From positions 1 through 64,000 of the forward strand of contig CAZHCW010000019.1 in the NCBI GenBank assembly GCA_964531325.1: DNA of 64,000 nucleotides, written 5' to 3'. The notes below the pieces were generated by a model, which worked only from the letters and a program-made list of their open reading frames with translations, did no database searches and was not told where the DNA came from. The position numbers and the translations under genes are program-made. Positions 58,753 to 64,000 of the stretch are shown here, one piece after another; the first letter of the stretch is position 1; each line of letters starts with the position of its first letter. Source of the stretch: UTCHB3 sp964531325 (lineage in GTDB: Bacteria > Bacteroidota > Ignavibacteria > Ignavibacteriales > Ignavibacteriaceae).

Positions 58753-61548
58753 CTACTTTGAAATAAATGGTTTTAGATAATATTTAAGAATTACATTTCC
58801 GGTAAAATATTTCTTTGCTGCATTTCTTATATCCTCAACAGTGATCGCCTTCACAATTTCTTTTCCTGCAAAAAACTCTTTTAAGTCAGCATCAAACAAC
58901 AAATAAGAACTGATCAAATTCAGGATACTTGAGTTCTCTTGAAAAGTATCATCAATCTCTTTATACTGGTTTTCTTTTGCTTTTGTTAAAGTAGTTTCGT
59001 CTGCAAAAGAAGTTTTTAATGAATCAATCATCAACATAACCCGACTTACCAGTTCATCTATTCTGGCAGGATCACAATTAAAATAAACACTATTATTGAA
59101 TACAGGTTCAGGATATTTATTATAAGTAGTTGAAGCTGAAACTGAATATGAACCCCCCAATTCTTCTCTGATAACCTCATTCAGTTGAATGTCAAATATT
59201 TTTTGAAGAGTTGTCAGTTCCATTGCGTTCTTTTTAGTCCACTCGAACTTACCCGGAAAACTCAAGAATACAGTTGCTTTTTGTTCGGAACCCATTTTTA
59301 CAGTTTTTTCGTCATTTTTATCGGCATAGCGCACTCCCCTGTCGATCCAGTTCTCTTTACTAACTTTGGGCTGCGAAGCAATATATCGACAAATGAGTGA
59401 CCTCATAATGTCTTCATCATAATTACCAACAAACACAAATTCAAAATCGGATGCCGAATTAAATCGTTCCTGAAAAATTTGATATGATTTTGATGGAATT
59501 AACAGGTCGAGCTGATCAATTGACATCGGTTTCATTCGAGGATTGTTTCCAAACAATGAGACAACAATCGTATCATAAAACACATTGTCAGGACTCATTC
59601 CGGCATTTTGTAAATAGTTTTTCATTTTATCAATAAAAACCTCAGATGCCTCGGGGTCAAGTCTCGGATTGGTAAATGTCAAGTAGATCAGATGGAAAAA
59701 ATCTTCGATATCTTTTAATGATGTTTTTCCCTGGATACTTTCACTTAAATCCGATATCCCTGTGGTTAACGATACCATTTTGCCGGAGAGTTTCTTTGAT
59801 AAATCAGTGAGGTTAAAATCACCAAGTCCTGATTCCTCAATAATACTGTTTGAATATTTGGCTGAAACGAGGTCAGAATCTTCAACTTTAGAAAGTCCTC
59901 CCTTGCTAAAACCATACATCATAACCTCGTCTTGCTGAAGTTCGGTTTTTTTCAGATAAACCACTGCACCATTATCGAGTGTCCATTTTTTTATATCAAA
60001 AATACCAAAATCTTCTTCTTTAACAATTTTCCCTGGTGCAGGTTCTTCCTTGATCAATGGTCGATCGGTTGAGGCCGCAACGGGAGTGGCGAGTTTAACA
60101 TTTTTTACTGATGAATATATTTTCTCAAATTCTGTTTCAGTGGGAATCTTTATTCCATCTTTCTCCGGGTAGGAAATCATTACAACGAGGTTGGAATCAG
60201 TGGTTAATGATTTTGATGCCTGATTAACATCCTCTAATGAAATTGTTGGTATTATTTCTTTGTAAATGGCATAACCGGCTTCAATATCGGTATAAATGGC
60301 GTCGTTGATCACCTGATCCAAAATTGCATTTACGATCCCATTGGAGTATTGATTATCTTTTTCTTTAAAATAATTGTCCATTCCCGCATTCATATTTTCA
60401 ATAGCTCTGCCAAATTCATCACTATTAAATCCAAACTGTTTCATTCTTTCCGCTTCAAGATTCAATAGAAAAAATGCCGAATCCACCATATTTTCCTTTG
60501 GTGTCATGTAGAGTACAAATGCTCCCTTATCGTAAGAGAGTCCGGTTGTGTACCCTCCACCTTGTAGAAATGGAGCATCGATTTTTTTTGAAAGATCAAA
60601 TAATCTCTCGTTTAACATTGTACTGATAAGATTTAACACAAGAGCATTTCTGTATTCTTCTCTTGTATTGGCCTTTAGAACGGGTCTTTTATGCACAATT
60701 GTAAGGCTTGTTGTGGTTACTTCTTTGTCACCTGTAATGGTATATAATCTCTCATTATGGTCAGGAACCCCGTAAATTACTCTTTTTTTGGCAGAAGCAA
60801 AACCCGGAATTGGATCAAAATGTTTGAGAATTAAATTCTCAATATCATTAGCATCAAAATCACCGACTGCCACAATCGACATCAGTTCAGGTCTGTACCA
60901 TTCTCTGTAATAATCTGTAAGAGATTTGTGTGGAAAGTTTTTTAGAACTTCTTCTTTACCAATTGGTAATCTTTCTGCAAATCGGGAGTTATGGAATAAT
61001 ACAGGAAACTGTTTATCCCTGATCCGCTCAGCAGCTCCCTTTCCCATTCTCATTTCTTCAAGAACCACTCCCCTCTCCTTTTCAATTTCAAGAGAATCAA
61101 ATGTGGCATTTATCGCCCAGTCGGAAAGTATCATAAAAGCAGAATCGAGCACAGTATTTCTGTCTGTGGGGACTGTTAACATATAAACAGTCTCTTCTGT
61201 TGAAGTGTAGGCGTTTATCTCGGGCCCAAACTTCATACCGAGAATTTCGAGGAAATCCACTACTTTATTTCCGGGGAAATTTTTTGTACCGTTAAACAAC
61301 ATATGTTCAACAAAATGGGCAAGTCCTCTTTGATCCTCTCTTTCATTTAGAGAACCGGAAAGAATCACTAAACGAAGTTCGGCTTTTTTTTCAGGTTGCT
61401 TGTTTGGAAGAATAAAATATTTGATACCATTTTGCAGGACTCCATGTTTAACTCCACGATGTGGGGGGATGGAATCGTTATGGGATTGTGCAAACCCAAT
61501 AGCAGTAAACACCGCCATAAAAATAAATAATATTTTAATTCGTCTCAA
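58753..61548 (-). CDS. M16 family zinc metallopeptidase, two-module
   Basis: An exported pitrilysin-family protease of 931 aa. The signal peptide (about 1-20, ending GFAQ) is followed by the first M16 module with the inverted zinc motif H78-F-V-E81-H82 in LAHFVEHMLFNG and the third ligand in ERGVVLEE (about E158), then INAYTSTEETVYM. The second module (from about 510) lacks the zinc motif, as is normal for the inactive half. Targets are small peptides in the periplasm. It begins 4 bp inside the end of the small membrane gene; upstream are dagK and ftsY. Confidence 0.93.
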   Translation of the reverse strand: MRRIKILFIFMAVFTAIGFAQSHNDSIPPHRGVKHGVLQNGIKYFILPNKQPEKKAELRLVILSGSLNEREDQRGLAHFVEHMLFNGTKNFPGNKVVDFLEILGMKFGPEINAYTSTEETVYMLTVPTDRNTVLDSAFMILSDWAINATFDSLEIEKERGVVLEEMRMGKGAAERIRDKQFPVLFHNSRFAERLPIGKEEVLKNFPHKSLTDYYREWYRPELMSIVAVGDFDANDIENLILKHFDPIPGFASAKKRVIYGVPDHNERLYTITGDKEVTTTSLTIVHKRPVLKANTREEYRNALVLNLISTMLNERLFDLSKKIDAPFLQGGGYTTGLSYDKGAFVLYMTPKENMVDSAFFLLNLEAERMKQFGFNSDEFGRAIENMNAGMDNYFKEKDNQYSNGIVNAILDQVINDAIYTDIEAGYAIYKEIIPTISLEDVNQASKSLTTDSNLVVMISYPEKDGIKIPTETEFEKIYSSVKNVKLATPVAASTDRPLIKEEPAPGKIVKEEDFGIFDIKKWTLDNGAVVYLKKTELQQDEVMMYGFSKGGLSKVEDSDLVSAKYSNSIIEESGLGDFNLTDLSKKLSGKMVSLTTGISDLSESIQGKTSLKDIEDFFHLIYLTFTNPRLDPEASEVFIDKMKNYLQNAGMSPDNVFYDTIVVSLFGNNPRMKPMSIDQLDLLIPSKSYQIFQERFNSASDFEFVFVGNYDEDIMRSLICRYIASQPKVSKENWIDRGVRYADKNDEKTVKMGSEQKATVFLSFPGKFEWTKKNAMELTTLQKIFDIQLNEVIREELGGSYSVSASTTYNKYPEPVFNNSVYFNCDPARIDELVSRVMLMIDSLKTSFADETTLTKAKENQYKEIDDTFQENSSILNLISSYLLFDADLKEFFAGKEIVKAITVEDIRNAAKKYFTGNVILKYYLKPFISK

Positions 61549-61751
61549 TTAATCAATCCTTTCAGATACATTAATACAATAACAATGATCACTGCTAAAA
61601 AAGAATAAAAAAAGAGTTTACTACTCTTTCGTCTTCTGCTTACTTTGTTTGTTTTCAATAATTTACGGTTATTTTTATCTAACCGTTCATCAACGAATCT
61701 TGGAATGTAGGTGAATTCACGATGTTTATTTCGGGGGGAGAAAAGTAACAT
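61545..61751 (-). CDS. Small single-pass membrane protein
   Basis: A 68-aa protein of unknown function. It begins MLLFSPRNKHREFTYIPRF, a phrase of the KxxFxYxPRF type I recall from small Bacteroidota membrane proteins, has a very basic middle and one C-terminal membrane helix (about 47-65, FYSFLAVIIVIVLMYL). The frame reaches to 61793, but ATG 61751 avoids overlap with dagK. It lies between dagK and the M16 gene, with a 4-bp overlap to the latter. Confidence 0.7.
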   Translation of the reverse strand: MLLFSPRNKHREFTYIPRFVDERLDKNNRKLLKTNKVSRRRKSSKLFFYSFLAVIIVIVLMYLKGLIN

Positions 61752-61752
61752 C

Positions 61753-62664
61753 TTATACTGATATTCGTAGTTTATACGGTGACAACTCAACACTCACACC
61801 TATCGCTTTTTTTGTGTAAGTTTCGCCGTCCAGGTGTAGATATGCGGGTCTCTCAAGTGACATGGTGTAATTGGTTGTATTAAAAAGAGTTGTCTCTTTA
61901 ATCCTTCCATGAGTACCGGTAATGGCTTTGGGTAGATTTACAAAAATCTTTGGAAGGCTCATGTCTTCCACAATACATATTTCGAGTACCCCATCGTGCA
62001 CCAAAGCATTGGGAGTTATTTTGAAACCTCCACCTGAATAGATTCCATTCCCGGTTGTTATGAACATTGCTTCACCGGAAAATTGTAATTTTTCATTGTT
62101 TGCGAGAGTGTATTTTACGGAATCATAGGAGAAGAGTCCTTGGAATAAGGAGAGAATATAGACGGCGATACCTGATAAAAATTTCTTTTTTGCTTTAATC
62201 GTTCCAACATAAGCATCAAAGCCTATTCCAAGAGTATTTATGAACTTTCTATTCTCAATTGTTCCATCTTCAAATTTAATCGTTGTATCCCAAACATCCA
62301 TATTGGTTTGGGTATCTCTGAGGATGGCTTTTTTAAGTGCGGTAATGGAATTACTGTCTAAATTAAAATACCTTGCCAAATCATTACCGGAACCGGAAGG
62401 AATAAAAGAAATCTTAAATTTATATGGAGGGTCAACAAGATTAACAATGGAATTATATGTTCCATCGCCACCAGCTAACATGAGGTGTACATCTTCTCTG
62501 TTAAGTTTGTTGTAAACTTCTGCTGCTCCAATTAAATCGACAGGTGTATGAATTTCCAAATTTAGAAATTCAGGATAGCTGTCCAATCGTTTGGCGAGTT
62601 TTTTACCTCTTCCATTACCTGCAAAAGGATTAATTACAATACATTTTAACTGTTCTTGATTCAA
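61753..62664 (-). CDS. Diacylglycerol kinase family lipid kinase (YegS/DagK type)
   Basis: A 303-aa lipid kinase. The N-domain has INPFAGNGRGKKLAKRL and the nucleotide loop AGGDGTYNSIVNLV, then FIPSGSGNDLARYF. The C-terminal beta-rich domain ends with AYLHLDGETY. The protein phosphorylates diacylglycerol or a like lipid at the membrane. Its position next to pgsA and ftsY fits membrane phospholipid work. It is 14 bp from ftsY. Confidence 0.9.
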   Translation of the reverse strand: MNQEQLKCIVINPFAGNGRGKKLAKRLDSYPEFLNLEIHTPVDLIGAAEVYNKLNREDVHLMLAGGDGTYNSIVNLVDPPYKFKISFIPSGSGNDLARYFNLDSNSITALKKAILRDTQTNMDVWDTTIKFEDGTIENRKFINTLGIGFDAYVGTIKAKKKFLSGIAVYILSLFQGLFSYDSVKYTLANNEKLQFSGEAMFITTGNGIYSGGGFKITPNALVHDGVLEICIVEDMSLPKIFVNLPKAITGTHGRIKETTLFNTTNYTMSLERPAYLHLDGETYTKKAIGVSVELSPYKLRISV

Positions 62665-62677
62665 GATATATTAAGAT

Positions 62678-63619
62678 TTATTTTGTAAAAATGGCTTCTA
62701 CATACATTGCAGGATCAAAATTTTGAAGGTCTTCAATTCCCTCACCAACACCGATGTATCTCACAGGAACTTTTAATTCTCTGCATATTTGAAATATAAC
62801 TCCACCTTTTGCTGTACCGTCGAGTTTCGTTACAATAAGTCCTGTAAGTTCGGTAACTTTGGAAAATTCTTTCCCTTGTTGCACAGCATTTTGGCCTGTT
62901 GTGCCATCAACAACCAGAAATATTTCATTCGGAGAATTTGGAAGTTTTTTTGAGATCACATTTTTAATTTTTCTTAATTCTTCCATTAAGTTTACTTTTG
63001 TATGAAGTCTGCCGGCAGTATCTATCATAACAACATCTGCTTTTATCCTTATGGCTTCCTCAATTGTTTCATATGCAACAGAAGAAGGGTCTGCCCCCAT
63101 CTCACGCGATATAATTGGAACGCCCGCCCTTTGTGCCCATATTTCAAGTTGTTCATTTGCAGCCGCTCTGAATGTATCTGCTGCACCCACAACAACTTTC
63201 CAGCCCGAGAGTTTAAAATTGTGTGCCAATTTACCAATTGTTGTTGTTTTCCCTGCCCCATTCACCCCAACGATAAGAATCACAAAAGGATTATACTTTT
63301 CGACATCGGGAATATATTCCACAGAAGAAAGTGAGTGAGAAAGTTCATCCTCCAAAACCTTTTTTACAACTCCAAGAACATTTTCTCCCGATCTGTCTTT
63401 TTCCCCTTTTAGTTGTTTTCTTACTTCCTCAACAATTTTCATTGCGAGGTCATAGCCGATATCAGAACTAATCAATAATTCTTCCATCTCTTCGAGAGTC
63501 AACTCATCAATAACAGCTTTACCGGTTACGGTCTCAGCGATTTTGTTAAATATTTTATCTCTCGTCTTTGAGAGACCCTCTTTTAATTTCCCAAAATTGA
63601 AATTTTTAATAAAACTCAT
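62678..63619 (-). CDS. ftsY: Signal recognition particle receptor FtsY
   Basis: FtsY docks SRP-ribosome complexes at the membrane. The 313 aa consist of a short N-terminal part (about 1-30, no long acidic A-domain), the helical N-domain and the GTPase G-domain: G1 GVNGAGKTTTIGKLA, AADTFRAAANEQLE, G3 DTAGRLHTK and G4 TKLDGTAKGG. The missing A-domain means that membrane binding rests on the amphipathic N-helix. It overlaps pgsA by 4 bp. Confidence 0.96.
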   Translation of the reverse strand: MSFIKNFNFGKLKEGLSKTRDKIFNKIAETVTGKAVIDELTLEEMEELLISSDIGYDLAMKIVEEVRKQLKGEKDRSGENVLGVVKKVLEDELSHSLSSVEYIPDVEKYNPFVILIVGVNGAGKTTTIGKLAHNFKLSGWKVVVGAADTFRAAANEQLEIWAQRAGVPIISREMGADPSSVAYETIEEAIRIKADVVMIDTAGRLHTKVNLMEELRKIKNVISKKLPNSPNEIFLVVDGTTGQNAVQQGKEFSKVTELTGLIVTKLDGTAKGGVIFQICRELKVPVRYIGVGEGIEDLQNFDPAMYVEAIFTK

Positions 63620-64000
63620 TGATTTTTCCTTAACACTTTTAAAGCGCGATTTACATAATTTAGATACGACACAATTATTAATAATATCAGTGAATAATAA
63701 TAGATTATCATCGGGAGTGAATTCCTGTCAACCTCAATAAACACGAGAATAAGATAAATACCAATAAAAGTAAAGGTCCACTTCCCTATCTGGTCGGATG
63801 CAGGAACCTCACCCATCTTCTTACTTAGAAAAACCCCAGGGATGATAATAAAAACATCTCTTAGAACGATAACAAGAAATAAAGTTAAATCGAGAACTCC
63901 GGTTGAGAAGAAAGCTATAGCAACCGAGATTACCAAAACTTTGTCGGCAAGTGGATCAAGGATTTTCCCGAGTTCGGAAACCTGGTTCAATTTTCTTGCA
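63616..64000 (-). CDS. pgsA: CDP-alcohol phosphatidyltransferase, probably PgsA (partial)
   Basis: The 5' part lies beyond the window; 128 residues can be read. They begin ARKLNQVSELGKILDPLADK, the second half of the CDP-alcohol motif (AR-x8-G-x3-D-x3-D), and go on with three membrane helices. This fits CDP-diacylglycerol--glycerol-3-phosphate 3-phosphatidyltransferase, which makes phosphatidylglycerol phosphate; GxxLDPxADK is the usual PgsA form. Other CDP-alcohol enzymes cannot be ruled out without the N-terminus. The end overlaps ftsY by 4 bp. Confidence 0.85.
   Translation of the reverse strand, partial: ARKLNQVSELGKILDPLADKVLVISVAIAFFSTGVLDLTLFLVIVLRDVFIIIPGVFLSKKMGEVPASDQIGKWTFTFIGIYLILVFIEVDRNSLPMIIYYYSLILLIIVSYLNYVNRALKVLRKNQ

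Overview
The window looks like a chromosomal stretch from a low-GC, Gram-negative member of the Bacteroidota/Chlorobi group, most likely Ignavibacteria-like. Three things point there. Four secreted proteins end in type IX secretion (T9SS) sorting tails, two with the NYPNPFNPST form common in Ignavibacteria. Promoter-like sites match the Bacteroidota -33 TTTG / -7 TAnnTTTG pattern. The outer-membrane and lipoprotein genes are of Bacteroidota type. The content is mostly housekeeping. I see no CRISPR array, prophage, insertion sequence or toxin-antitoxin locus.

Layout: a T9SS tail (3-161) and its terminator; a tightly packed plus-strand unit pyrK-pyrD-folC-rho-pdxA-methyltransferase-ftsE (575-7138); tadA-adk on the minus strand (7191-8377); a repeat-filled gap and a second methyltransferase (8378-9688); tRNA-Arg(ACG), coaX and birA on the minus strand (9728-11379); dnaK with a palindromic upstream region (11560-13473); a second repeat cluster, then uvrD/pcrA and a GH10-like secreted protein (13598-17928). 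Next is a long plus-strand run: PPi-type pfp, SDR, exbB-exbD-exbD, yqeY, cvpA, mutS2, accC and biotin carrier (17957-26924); an envelope block of FadL-like porin, SGNH lipoprotein, SPOR lipoprotein and two T9SS cargo proteins (26953-33756); ssb, CorC-like protein, unknown, MCE protein, ggt, acpS (33859-39009); HNH, trpS, scpA, scpB, rluB, dacB, lysS, DUF2279, GT2, ctp, gamma-carbonic anhydrase, ybeY, xer, hpf, hprK (39180-52225); and M23 peptidase, DUF2795, holB, thiolase, hbd, ClC channel (52309-58543). The end is a minus-strand group pgsA-ftsY-dagK-small membrane protein-M16 peptidase (58753-64000).

Several genes work together across the window. TadA converts A34 of tRNA-Arg(ACG), encoded 1.4 kb away. 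BirA would biotinylate the carrier protein that AccC carboxylates. Thiolase and Hbd form a C4 acyl-CoA pair. ScpA and ScpB are condensin partners. AcpS, GGT, DacB, Ctp, M23 and the MCE protein belong to envelope upkeep. The points most worth following are the short interspersed repeats in three gaps, two genes (HNH and ClC) whose conserved N-termini lack an ordinary start codon, a covarying terminator shared by two T9SS cargo genes, the dnaK upstream palindromes, and the KPG variant in the PBP4-type enzyme.
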